Positions 1-6,339 of a stretch of 11,664 nucleotides of DNA are shown here, one piece after another (position 1 is the first letter of the stretch; each line of letters opens with the position of its first letter). Below the pieces are notes generated by a model. That model was not told the origin of the DNA and ran no database searches. It saw only the letters and a list, made by a program, of their open reading frames with translations. The DNA lies in NCBI GenBank assembly GCA_959599635.1, contig CAUGJN010000043.1, forward strand, positions 1 to 11,664, written 5' to 3'. The position numbers and the translations under genes are program-made. Origin of the DNA: an uncultured Collinsella sp. GTDB lineage: Bacteria > Actinomycetota > Coriobacteriia > Coriobacteriales > Coriobacteriaceae.

Positions 1-1
1 G

Positions 2-964
2 CCTGCCGTCAAGGGCTTCTTTACCGGTGAGGATACGAAGGTCGCGGCTGGTCAGCAGGTTACGGTGACCATTCCCGACGGTGCTTCGGGCGATACGATC
101 GCCTCGATTCTCTCCGAGAACCATATCGTCGAAAATCCCAAGGATTACTACGCGGCGGTGAAAAAGCTCAACGCCGATATGTCGCTTAAGCCTGGCACCT
201 ACTCGTTCACCACGCTCATGGATGCGACCAAGGTTGTTCAGCAGCTCATGGAAGGCCCCAACGCGGGCTCCAATGCGCTGACTATCCCTGAGGGTCTGAC
301 AGTCGATCAAGTCGCCGACCGCGTGGCCCAGGCCTACGACAGCATCTCTAAGGAAGACTTCCTCAACCAGGCTAAGGCCTCCAACTACGTGGACGACTAT
401 AGCTTCCTTAAGGGCGCCGCCAACGACTCGCTCGAGGGTTTCTTGTTCCCCAAGACCTATTCGTTGGGTGATTCGCCGACGGCCGATGACGTGATTCGTG
501 CCATGCTCGATCAGTTTAAGACTGAGTACATGTCGCTTGACTTTGCGAGCTGCGAAGCCAAGATCAAGGAGCGCTACGGTGTGGAGATGTCCGACTACGA
601 CATCGTTAACTTGGCCTCTATCGTTGAGCGCGAGGGCCTCAACGCCGATCAACGTGCGCACGTGGCCTCGGTTTTCTACAACCGCCTTGCCGGCAAGCTC
701 GACGGTCTGCGCTATCTCAACAGCGATGCGACCATGATGTATGTCACCGGTGGCGAGGTTACCGCCGACGACCTGCAGAGTGATAGCCCCTATAACACCT
801 ATAAGCACGAGGGCCTGCCACCCACGCCCATCTGCTCTCCGTCGCTCGAGGCACTCAAGGCCACGCTTGAGCCGACCGACTCCGATGACCTGTATTTCTA
901 CATCACGCAGGACGAGGAGTACTTCTCGCAAACCTACGAAGAGCATCAACAGTCTTGGAATTAG
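2..964 (+). CDS. mltG: Endolytic murein transglycosylase MltG (YceG-like), 5' end outside window
   Basis: MltG is a membrane-anchored lytic transglycosylase that cuts nascent peptidoglycan strands inside the chain and so sets glycan length or terminates synthesis. The frame is open back to base 2, so the GTG at 65 is internal and the N-terminal cytoplasmic and transmembrane part lies left of the window; 320 residues are visible. A LysM-like subdomain (IPDGASGDTIASIL) is followed by a second such segment (TIPEGLTVDQVADRVA), then the catalytic YceG domain with ASIVEREG, whose Glu (codon 626-628) is the expected catalytic acid. After it come VFYNRL, an LNSDATMMY segment, DSPYNTY, GLPPTPI and the C-terminal TYEEHQQ, all family hallmarks. 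The family usually shows LQSD where this protein has LNSD, and PIANP where it has PICSP; these are minor changes. It ends one base before the yqeG start, so the two are probably cotranscribed. The family call is secure. Confidence 0.95.
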   Translation, partial: PAVKGFFTGEDTKVAAGQQVTVTIPDGASGDTIASILSENHIVENPKDYYAAVKKLNADMSLKPGTYSFTTLMDATKVVQQLMEGPNAGSNALTIPEGLTVDQVADRVAQAYDSISKEDFLNQAKASNYVDDYSFLKGAANDSLEGFLFPKTYSLGDSPTADDVIRAMLDQFKTEYMSLDFASCEAKIKERYGVEMSDYDIVNLASIVEREGLNADQRAHVASVFYNRLAGKLDGLRYLNSDATMMYVTGGEVTADDLQSDSPYNTYKHEGLPPTPICSPSLEALKATLEPTDSDDLYFYITQDEEYFSQTYEEHQQSWN

Positions 965-965
965 C

Positions 966-1463
966 ATGAGGATTTTTAGCCCCAAACGATACGTTGCCTC
1001 GGTCGATCGCATTGACCTTGATACCCTGTGGGCCGACGGCAAACGCGCCATTCTGCTCGATCGCGATAACACTCTGGTGCCGCGCGACACCGAGCAGGTT
1101 CCCGCTGCGGTTTCCGCTTGGCTCGACGCCGCCCGCGCCAAAGGCTTTAAGCTGTGCATGGTGTCCAACAACTGGCATCGCGATCAGGTCATGAGCTCTG
1201 CACGCGAGCTGGGACTCGAGGCCATCAGCCACGCCATGAAGCCCGCTCCGTTTGCCTTGAAGGCGGGTCTTAAGCGCCTCGGCGCCACGGCAGACGAGGC
1301 GGTGCTGATCGGCGATCAGCTGTACACGGACGTGTGGAGCGGTAATTTTGCCGGCGTTGACACTATTCTGGTCAAGCCGCAGGCAACCCAGGACCTGTGG
1401 TACACGCAGATCTTCCGTATCTTTGAGCGCCGGGCCCTGCGCGACCTTCCCTGCGAGGAATAG
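966..1463 (+). CDS. yqeG: YqeG family HAD-IIIA phosphatase
   Basis: This is a 165-residue haloacid-dehalogenase-fold phosphatase of the YqeG/Gep4-like group, soluble and predicted to hydrolyse a phosphate monoester; the bacterial substrate is not established, although the yeast relative Gep4 dephosphorylates phosphatidylglycerophosphate. The HAD motifs are visible in order: motif I LLDRDNTLVP with nucleophile Asp32 and acid/base Asp34, motif II SNN with Ser67, motif III Lys92 in MKPAP, and motif IV GDQLYTDVW with Asp117 and Asp122. The frame is open upstream to 741, but that part overlaps mltG out of frame; the ATG at 966 gives MRIFSPKRYV, typical of YqeG N-termini, and sits just after the mltG stop, with only a GGAA as possible ribosome site inside mltG. 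All catalytic residues are present, so it should be active. Its neighbours (mltG, aroK) differ from the yqeH/aroE setting known in Bacillus. Confidence 0.9.
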   Translation: MRIFSPKRYVASVDRIDLDTLWADGKRAILLDRDNTLVPRDTEQVPAAVSAWLDAARAKGFKLCMVSNNWHRDQVMSSARELGLEAISHAMKPAPFALKAGLKRLGATADEAVLIGDQLYTDVWSGNFAGVDTILVKPQATQDLWYTQIFRIFERRALRDLPCEE

Positions 1464-1471
1464 GTTTCGCC

Positions 1472-2005
1472 ATGTCTCAGCACATCAAACACGGCTGCGA
1501 CCATATCTTCTTTATCGGCTTTTTGGGCGCGGGCAAATCGACGCTCGCGCGCAACGTCGGCACTATGTTCAAGCGGCGTTTTATCGATACCGATCGTTTG
1601 GTTGTGCGTCGATGCGGCAAGTCGGTGACCGAGATATTTGAGACCGAGGGCGAGGATCGTTTTCGCGAGCTCGAGACCTCGGCACTCCGTTCGCTTCAAA
1701 GCGAGCGCAGCCTGCTGGTATCGTGCGGGGGCGGCATCGTCGAGACGCCGGTGAACATTGAGCTGATGCACGAGATGGGTACATGCGTGTACCTCGAAGG
1801 CGACTTTGAGGACTCGTTGCGCCAGATTCGTCGCTCCGATACCCGGCCCGATTTCCGCTCGCCCGAGCACGCTGCGCGCTTGTTTGAGCATCGCCGTCCG
1901 CTGTATCGCCAGGCGGCCGATATTACCCTTGATATTCGCAACAAGTCCTTCGAGGACGTTTCCTACCTTTGTGCCGAGATGCTTTTGGAGCGTGGACTGC
2001 TATGA
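1472..2005 (+). CDS. aroK: Shikimate kinase
   Basis: Shikimate kinase transfers the ATP gamma-phosphate to the 3-OH of shikimate, the fifth step of chorismate synthesis, in the cytosol. The 177-residue product has the expected length and a full active site: Walker A GFLGAGKST at residues 16-24, Asp39 and Asp41 in IDTD (shikimate and magnesium binding), IFETEGEDRFR with Arg65, the GGG loop at 86-88, a lid Arg125-Pro126, and the late Arg in EHRRPLY near 141-142. The ATG at 1472 lies 8 bases after the yqeG stop, with GAGGAA upstream inside yqeG. Its last bases overlap the aroB-like gene by ATGA, which implies translational coupling. The oddity is the company: the coupled AroB homologue appears catalytically dead, and no other shikimate-pathway gene is in the window. 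Substrate could therefore be shikimate scavenged or made from genes elsewhere, or a related polyol; the family call is firm, the pathway role less so. Confidence 0.9.
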   Translation: MSQHIKHGCDHIFFIGFLGAGKSTLARNVGTMFKRRFIDTDRLVVRRCGKSVTEIFETEGEDRFRELETSALRSLQSERSLLVSCGGGIVETPVNIELMHEMGTCVYLEGDFEDSLRQIRRSDTRPDFRSPEHAARLFEHRRPLYRQAADITLDIRNKSFEDVSYLCAEMLLERGLL

Positions 2006-3111
2006 TTCGCCGTCAACTTATCAATTTCCAAAACCGCAGTGTCGATGTCCGCGTCGGATTGGGGGCGTTCGAGGAGCTGTCGCGCATGTTTGCCTCGGCT
2101 GTGGGCAAGCCTAAGCGTGCGATGGTGGTTTGGAACGACGCCACATCCGAGCGTTTTGGCGAGGTTGTCGAACATGCACTTGTTGACGCCGGTTTTGCCG
2201 TGTCGCCGCTCGTCCTCGAGGTTTCGCCTGCCGGTGCTACGCTGGTCGATGCCGATACCGTCTTTGGCGCGCTGTCGGCTAACGGCATTACCTGCGATGA
2301 TCTCGTTGTCGCTGTCGGCGACACGGCGACCTGCTCGGTTGTTTGCTGGTGCGCCAATCAGTGGTGCGGTCGCACCGAGTGCGCCTTGCTGCCGACGACG
2401 TTCGACGCCATGCTCACGGTCGCGACGACCATGAAGCCGCTTGTCGCCTCGTCGGCGCATGCGCTTCCCGCTATCGCGTTCCGTCCCGAGCCGGGCTTGG
2501 TCGTGTGTGACCTCGACCTTGTACGCGAGGCGGACCCCGAGGACCTCAAGCTCGGCTATGCGGTACTTGTTGGCACCATGCTTTCGAGCAGCAAGTCCCG
2601 CTGGAATCAGTTTACCGAGACCATTCCCGAGATTCTCGCGGGCGAGGAGGTCGCGCTCGTCAATGCCGTTCAGTGGTCTCAGACTGCCCGCAAGGACGTA
2701 CTGATGGCCACGAACCCGAGCGCCCGCCATGCGCTCGATTTTGGCAAGATGGGGGAGCGTACCCTGCGCGCCTGCTTGGGCGATGCCGCGTCGCAGGTCC
2801 CTTCCTACCAGCTGTTGTCCGAGGGGATGCGCTTTGAGGCGCGCCTAGCACATGATGCCTGTGACTTTGATATCGATTACGTCTTTGAGGTCGATGACTG
2901 CCTGGAGGACTTTGGTATCGAGGAGCTCGCCTTCGATCTGGAGCCTGCCGCATATATCGAGGAGTTCCGCAGGCAGCAGTTTGCCCGCTCGAACCGTAGT
3001 ATGTTGCCGCTGCCCGCGGCACTCGGCGCCATTCGTCTAACGAGCGTTGAGGACGAGGTCCTCGACCGCCATGCTCACGCCTACTTGGCTTCTCGCAAAG
3101 AACTTCTCTAA
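2002..3111 (+). CDS. aroB: 3-dehydroquinate synthase homologue, probable pseudoenzyme
   Basis: The 369-residue product is collinear with 3-dehydroquinate synthase, the NAD- and zinc-dependent enzyme that cyclises DAHP. The homology shows in DDLVVAVG, then ALLPTTFDAM (family PTTLLA), PGLVVCDLDLV (VLIDP.L), DLKLGYAVLVG (G.AEVIK), ARHALDFGKMGE (R..LNFGHT.GH) and QLLSEGM (LLHGEAV). By this hand alignment the key positions are replaced: the NAD-loop GGG is G106-D107-T108, the VDSSVGGK loop keeps only its Lys (145), and the three zinc ligands Glu, His, His become Val188, Lys249 and Ser273. Six cysteines (98, 111, 115, 117, 122, 127) cluster where the NAD loop should be. The frame is uninterrupted and the C-terminal helical domain is present, so this is not a frameshifted remnant. 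The start at 2002 is chosen because ATGA overlaps the aroK stop; the longer frame to 1969 would lie within aroK. True DHQ synthase activity is unlikely; its role is unknown, possibly a partner or regulator of the kinase. Confidence 0.8.
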   Translation: MIRRQLINFQNRSVDVRVGLGAFEELSRMFASAVGKPKRAMVVWNDATSERFGEVVEHALVDAGFAVSPLVLEVSPAGATLVDADTVFGALSANGITCDDLVVAVGDTATCSVVCWCANQWCGRTECALLPTTFDAMLTVATTMKPLVASSAHALPAIAFRPEPGLVVCDLDLVREADPEDLKLGYAVLVGTMLSSSKSRWNQFTETIPEILAGEEVALVNAVQWSQTARKDVLMATNPSARHALDFGKMGERTLRACLGDAASQVPSYQLLSEGMRFEARLAHDACDFDIDYVFEVDDCLEDFGIEELAFDLEPAAYIEEFRRQQFARSNRSMLPLPAALGAIRLTSVEDEVLDRHAHAYLASRKELL

Positions 3112-3148
3112 GATTTATTGACTTCCATCGTCTTTCGTATCATGTTGA

Positions 3149-3211
3149 GGGGCGGGTTTCCAATCGGTTGCGGATCGCATGCGATTCCGTCGTTCGGTTG
3201 AGACCCGTCCC
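3149..3211. repeat. Long imperfect hairpin in the aroB-pepP intergenic region
   Basis: The 132-bp gap before pepP is dominated by one extended inverted repeat. Arms 3149-3160 (ggggcgggtttc) and 3200-3211 (gagacccgtccc) pair over 12 positions with two G-T wobbles. Inside, past a bulged base at 3161, 3162-3167 pairs with 3194-3199, and further in 3171-3176 pairs with 3183-3189 with one bulge around the 12-bp palindrome atcgcatgcgat (3174-3185). No T tract follows the outer arm, so it is not a standard intrinsic terminator. Just downstream is an 8-bp palindrome ctatatag (3214-3221) that could hold a -10 region, and upstream TTGACT (3118-3123) with CATGTT 17 bp on is a weak promoter candidate. 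It could be a leader RNA structure, a dispersed intergenic repeat, or a factor-dependent terminator. Confidence 0.6.
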
Positions 3212-3243
3212 GTCTATATAGAGACAACAAGAAAGGAATCTGC

Positions 3244-4374
3244 ATGTCTGAGTTTGCTGCCGGTCCTGCCGGTCGTATCGAGCGCGTCCGTGCCCTGATG
3301 GTCGAGCGTGGCTACGACGCTATCGTGGTACGCGACGAGGCCAATCTTCGTTGGCTCACGGGCGTGAAGGGCGTCTTCGACTACACCTTCGAGTTCCCGC
3401 ACGCGGCGTTTATTACGGCTGACCAGTGCCTGTTCCATACCGACTCGCGCTACCTCAACAGCTTTGAGGAGAACACGCCCGCCGGCAGCCCCTGGGTCTA
3501 CGACATGGATGAGGGCACCATCCCCGGTTGGGTCGCCGGCAAGATCGCGGCCAACAAATGCCGCGTCTGCGCTGTCGAGGACGATATGCAGATTAATTTC
3601 TACCAGGGTATTCAGCGCGGCCTGGAGGACCGCTCCGTCGCCTGTATGCTGCCGCTGATGCACGACGACATCCGCAAGATGCGCGCCATTAAGGACGCCG
3701 AGGAGATTGAACTCATGCGCCATGCGCAGTCGATCACCGATGCCGCCTTCCAGCACATGCTCGGCTTTATTAAGCCCGGTATGACCGAGAAGCAGGTACG
3801 CAACGAGCTCGAGAACTTTATGTTCGCCAACGGTGCTGACAGCCTTGCCTTCGGCTCCATCGTGGCGAGCGGCCCCAACACCGCCAACCCGCATGCCGTC
3901 CCGAGCGACCGCGTGATCGAGAAGGGCGACTTTGTCCTCATGGATTACGGCGCGGGCTACTGCGATTATCGCTCCGACATGACACGCACTGTCGTGATGG
4001 GCGGGCCCACGCAGGAGCAGCTTGACCTGTACGCGCTCGTGCGCCGTACGCACGAGGAGTGCGTCGCCGCCATCCATCCGGGCGTCGAGGGCAACGACAT
4101 TTTCAAGCTTTCCAAGAAGATCATCGGCGATGCCGGCTATGGCGATTACTACAACCATGGTCTGGGCCACGGCGTCGGTATCGACATCCACGAGCTGCCC
4201 AACTTCAATCGCAGCAAGAACACCATCGAGATCGGCTCGGTTGTCACCATGGAGCCTGGCGTCTACCTGCCCGGCGTGGGCGGCGTGCGCCTGGAGGACT
4301 ACGGCGTGGTCACCGAGAACGGCTACGAGCCCTTCACCAAGACCCCGCACGACCTGCACGTCATCGACTGCTAG
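3244..4374 (+). CDS. pepP: Xaa-Pro aminopeptidase, M24 family
   Basis: This is a 376-residue cytosolic metallopeptidase of the M24B group, which removes the N-terminal residue from peptides whose second residue is proline. Residues 10-145 form the creatinase-like N-terminal domain; residues about 152-376 form the pita-bread catalytic domain. The five metal ligands are all visible: Asp234 in LMDYGAG, Asp245 in SDMTRT, His309 in GLGHGVGIDIHE, Glu337 in TMEPGVY and Glu351 in GVRLEDYG; His217 in NPHAVPSD is the usual substrate-side histidine. The ATG at 3244 follows AAAGGA at 3233-3238, a good ribosome site. It is followed by a strong terminator and then efp; pepP next to efp is a widespread arrangement in Gram-positives, joining turnover of proline peptides with translation of proline-rich proteins. 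It could alternatively be called a prolidase, because the subgroup cannot be separated by eye. Confidence 0.93.
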   Translation: MSEFAAGPAGRIERVRALMVERGYDAIVVRDEANLRWLTGVKGVFDYTFEFPHAAFITADQCLFHTDSRYLNSFEENTPAGSPWVYDMDEGTIPGWVAGKIAANKCRVCAVEDDMQINFYQGIQRGLEDRSVACMLPLMHDDIRKMRAIKDAEEIELMRHAQSITDAAFQHMLGFIKPGMTEKQVRNELENFMFANGADSLAFGSIVASGPNTANPHAVPSDRVIEKGDFVLMDYGAGYCDYRSDMTRTVVMGGPTQEQLDLYALVRRTHEECVAAIHPGVEGNDIFKLSKKIIGDAGYGDYYNHGLGHGVGIDIHELPNFNRSKNTIEIGSVVTMEPGVYLPGVGGVRLEDYGVVTENGYEPFTKTPHDLHVIDC

Positions 4375-4395
4375 CCCATTTCGATAGATTTTTGG

Positions 4396-4439
4396 GCGGG
4401 GCGTCCGGAGCAATTCGGGCGCCCCGCGTTCTCTTTTTA
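4396..4439 (+). terminator. Intrinsic terminator after pepP
   Basis: Arms gcggggcgtccg (4396-4407) and cgggcgccccgc (4416-4427) form a 12-bp stem with a single T-G wobble and an 8-base loop, followed by a T-rich run (ttctcttttta). It lies 21 bases after the pepP stop and so ends the upstream transcription unit. Confidence 0.9.
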
Positions 4440-4469
4440 TGCGCTCGCCGCAGGCGCGGTCTGCAAGTG

Positions 4470-4475
4470 TATAAT
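4470..4475 (+). promoter_or_regulatory. Probable -10 box of the efp promoter
   Basis: A perfect TATAAT lies between the pepP terminator and efp. No convincing -35 hexamer is found 16-18 bases upstream in the GC-rich segment 4441-4453, so the call rests on the -10 alone. A start near 4482 would give a leader of about 50 nt before the efp ATG. The position after a terminator makes efp the first gene of a new unit that probably continues through recN. Confidence 0.55.
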
Positions 4476-4532
4476 TTCTATCGTATGTAATTTGGACGCT
4501 TGTGCGTTCTGCCCATAACAAGAAAGGTCGCT

Positions 4533-5096
4533 ATGCCTACCATTTCTACCGCCGACTTCAAGAACGGCCTCGGTCTCCGCATCAAGGACAAGGTCTACAC
4601 CATCGTCGAGTTCCAGCATGTCAAGCCGGGCAAGGGCGGCGCGTTTGTGCGCTACAAGACCCGCGACATCAAGAGCGGCCGCGTCGTCGAGAACACCTGC
4701 AACGCCGGCACCAAGTTCGAGAGCGTCATGCTCACCACCCGTGAGTTCCAGTACCTCTACAACGATGGCGCCGACTACATCTTCATGGACAACGAGACCT
4801 ATGAGCAGGTTCCCGTTCCCGAGGACATGGTGGGCGAGAACTCCAAGTGGCTGCGCGAGAACGACATTTGCCAGCTGCTCTTCGCCGACGATGAGCTCAT
4901 GGGCGTGACCCCGCCGATGTTTATCGAGACCACCATCGTCCAGACCGACCCGGGCTTTAAGGGCGACACCGTCCAGGGTTCCACCAAGCCGGCCACGATT
5001 GACACCGGCGCTGTCATCCAGGTCCCCATGTACCTCAACGAGGGCGAGGTCATCAAGGTTGACACCCGCGACGGCAAGTTCGTCTCCCGCGTCTAG
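4533..5096 (+). CDS. efp: Translation elongation factor P
   Basis: EF-P binds between the ribosomal P and E sites and stimulates peptide bond formation at polyproline stretches. The 187-residue product has the standard length and three beta-barrel domains: an N-terminal KOW-like domain (1-65), then two OB-type domains ending in the conserved GEVIKVDTRDGKFVSRV. The functional loop is VKPGKGGAF with Lys34 at the tip, the residue that is beta-lysylated in E. coli or aminopentanolylated in Bacillus; no modification gene is in this window, and the loop does not have the Arg used in rhamnosylated EF-P. The frame is open back to 4500, but the ATG at 4533 gives the typical MPTISTADFKNG start and has AGAAAGG at 4521-4527. 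The next gene follows after 24 bases without a terminator. Confidence 0.97.
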   Translation: MPTISTADFKNGLGLRIKDKVYTIVEFQHVKPGKGGAFVRYKTRDIKSGRVVENTCNAGTKFESVMLTTREFQYLYNDGADYIFMDNETYEQVPVPEDMVGENSKWLRENDICQLLFADDELMGVTPPMFIETTIVQTDPGFKGDTVQGSTKPATIDTGAVIQVPMYLNEGEVIKVDTRDGKFVSRV

Positions 5097-5120
5097 CAAC
5101 CAACTCTTCTAGGAGGACTC

Positions 5121-5483
5121 ATGCCCCAGGAAATCAAGATTGACGGCATCGGCATTTCGCCCGATGTTTTGACCGCCATCGTCTCGCGCGCCGTGTCGGA
5201 TGTCGAGGGCATCGCCTCCGTTGGCGTCAAGGACCTTGCCACCAACCTTGTCTCCATGATGCTCTCGTCCAAGGCCCCTGCTTCCGAGCCGGCGGTCGAG
5301 GCCGAGGTCGTCGGCGACAAGCTCGCACTCACCGTGCGTGTCGTGGTGTTCTTTGGCTATCCGTTCAAGAAGCTCGCCGAGGCCGTTCGCGCCGCCGTGG
5401 TCGCTGCCATCGATGCTCAGGTGGGCGTCGAGGTCGAGCGCGTTGACGTTTGCATTGACGGCCTCGTTTTCCCCAAGGAGTAA
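5121..5483 (+). CDS. Asp23/Gls24 family envelope stress response protein
   Basis: This 120-residue protein belongs to the Asp23/Gls24 (DUF322) family, small proteins of Gram-positives linked to cell-envelope stress and, in Staphylococcus, attached to the membrane through a partner. The family pattern is clear: an opening ISPDVLTAIVSRAVSDVEGIASV, a variable middle (38-62), then LTVRVVVFFGYPFKKLAEAVR and a final amphipathic strand VDVCIDGLVF. No signal peptide or transmembrane segment is seen. The start has a very strong AGGAGG at 5111-5116. It lies between efp and nusB, exactly where Bacillus has yqhY, whose loss in that organism disturbs acetyl-CoA carboxylase balance; an equivalent role here is inference from position only. 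Confidence 0.88.
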   Translation: MPQEIKIDGIGISPDVLTAIVSRAVSDVEGIASVGVKDLATNLVSMMLSSKAPASEPAVEAEVVGDKLALTVRVVVFFGYPFKKLAEAVRAAVVAAIDAQVGVEVERVDVCIDGLVFPKE

Positions 5484-5486
5484 CCT

Positions 5487-6071
5487 TTGAGCCTTAAGGT
5501 TTATCGCGGGCGCACGCTTGCCCGCAGTCAGGCGCTGCAGCTGCTGTTCCAGGCCGAGGCCACGGACAGCCCGCTCGAGCGCGTCCTCGAGGGCGATTTC
5601 CTGATCTCGAAGGGTCCCCTCGACCCCTATGCGCTGGAGCTTTGCCGCGGTGCCTACGAGCATATCGATCGTATCGACTGCGCTCTGCGCGCCGTCGCCA
5701 AGAACTGGGATCTTATGCGCATGCCCGGCGCCGACCGCAACTTGCTGCGTATCGCCGTCTATGAGATGCGCTTCCTCACCGACGAGGAGGTCTCGGACGC
5801 CATCGTAATCAACGAGGCCGTCGAGCTTGCCAAGGCCTATGGCACCGACCAGTCCGCTTCGTTCGTCAACGGCGTGCTGGGCAAGATCGCTCGCAGCGAG
5901 GAGCTGCCAGGCGAGGACCTGTACCAAGAGCTGCTGGCCGAAGATCGCGCTCGCGAGGAGGCACAGGCTGCCGAGGCTGCCGCCAAGGTTGCGGTTGCCC
6001 AGGCTGAGGCTGGCGTGCTGGCCGAGGATGCGGACGCCGCCGAGGCTGTTGTCGACTCCGTCGAGGAGTAG
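5487..6071 (+). CDS. nusB: Transcription antitermination factor NusB with extended acidic tail
   Basis: NusB binds boxA RNA with NusE (ribosomal protein S10) and prevents premature termination in rRNA operons. Residues 8-137 are a normal all-helical NusB domain: GRTLARSQALQLLFQ, the central ELCRGAYEHIDRID, then RMPGADRNLLRIAVYEM, IVINEAVELAKAYG and SFVNGVLGKIAR. After this the protein continues for about 57 residues (138-194), rich in Ala and Glu and ending VVDSVEE, probably disordered or helical; most NusB proteins stop near the end of the core domain. The start is a TTG at 5487, 3 bases after the preceding stop, with AAGGAG at 5475-5480 at good spacing and no better ATG before the conserved region. 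The xseB start follows its stop by 2 bases. Confidence 0.94.
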   Translation: MSLKVYRGRTLARSQALQLLFQAEATDSPLERVLEGDFLISKGPLDPYALELCRGAYEHIDRIDCALRAVAKNWDLMRMPGADRNLLRIAVYEMRFLTDEEVSDAIVINEAVELAKAYGTDQSASFVNGVLGKIARSEELPGEDLYQELLAEDRAREEAQAAEAAAKVAVAQAEAGVLAEDADAAEAVVDSVEE

Positions 6072-6073
6072 CT

Positions 6074-6313
6074 ATGCCAGAGGGTTCCGTCCGCAACTTC
6101 GACGAGATCTCGGACCGCTTGGACCAGATCATCGCTACCGTTCGTTCCAAGGATACCTCCTTGGAGCGTTCGCTCGATTTGTTTGACGAGGCGATTGAGC
6201 TGGGCTCCCGCGCGGTCGATATGGTCGACAAGTTTGAGCTGACGCCGCGTGAGGCCGACAAGCTCGAGCAGGAATATGATGAGGATGCGGCAAACGAATC
6301 CCAGGATAGCTAG
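6074..6313 (+). CDS. xseB: Exodeoxyribonuclease VII small subunit
   Basis: XseB is the small subunit of exonuclease VII, which degrades single-stranded DNA in either direction; several small subunits coat one XseA. The 79-residue product shows the family helical hairpin: FDEISDRLDQIIATVRSKDTSLERSLDLFDEAIEL followed by the second helix ending in LEQEYDEDA, with an acidic unstructured tail. Length is typical. The ATG at 6074 is 2 bases after the nusB stop, with GAGGAG (6062-6067) inside the end of nusB, suggesting coupling. In most genomes xseA lies immediately upstream; here its place is taken by nusB, so XseA must be encoded elsewhere if the complex exists. Confidence 0.88.
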   Translation: MPEGSVRNFDEISDRLDQIIATVRSKDTSLERSLDLFDEAIELGSRAVDMVDKFELTPREADKLEQEYDEDAANESQDS

Positions 6314-6339
6314 GCTGCATCTCCGGATACGAATGGTTG

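Noticed and set aside
741..965. N-terminal extension of the YqeG-like gene into mltG
   Set aside because: The extension is the mltG sequence read out of frame and is Pro/Arg/Ser-rich; the ATG at 966 gives the normal YqeG N-terminus.
1963..2730. 255-residue - strand frame over the AroB-like gene, considered because that gene looks degenerate
   Set aside because: The + strand translation still aligns gap-free to AroB in conserved blocks, while the antisense product is Arg/His-rich without domain features.
2002..3111. Frameshift or sequencing error as the cause of the lost AroB motifs
   Set aside because: Recognisable AroB blocks before, between and after the altered motifs are all in one frame, and residues are substituted in place and not deleted, so a frameshift does not explain the changes.
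3214..4521. 435-residue open frame on the - strand, antisense to pepP
   Set aside because: The + strand frame carries all M24 metal ligands and a ribosome site. The antisense translation shows no recognisable domain and is the kind of long shadow frame expected from GC-rich third positions.
4500..4532. Longer EF-P start at a GTG or similar codon at 4500
   Set aside because: The ATG at 4533 has a proper ribosome site and gives a standard-length EF-P; the extra residues are not family-like.
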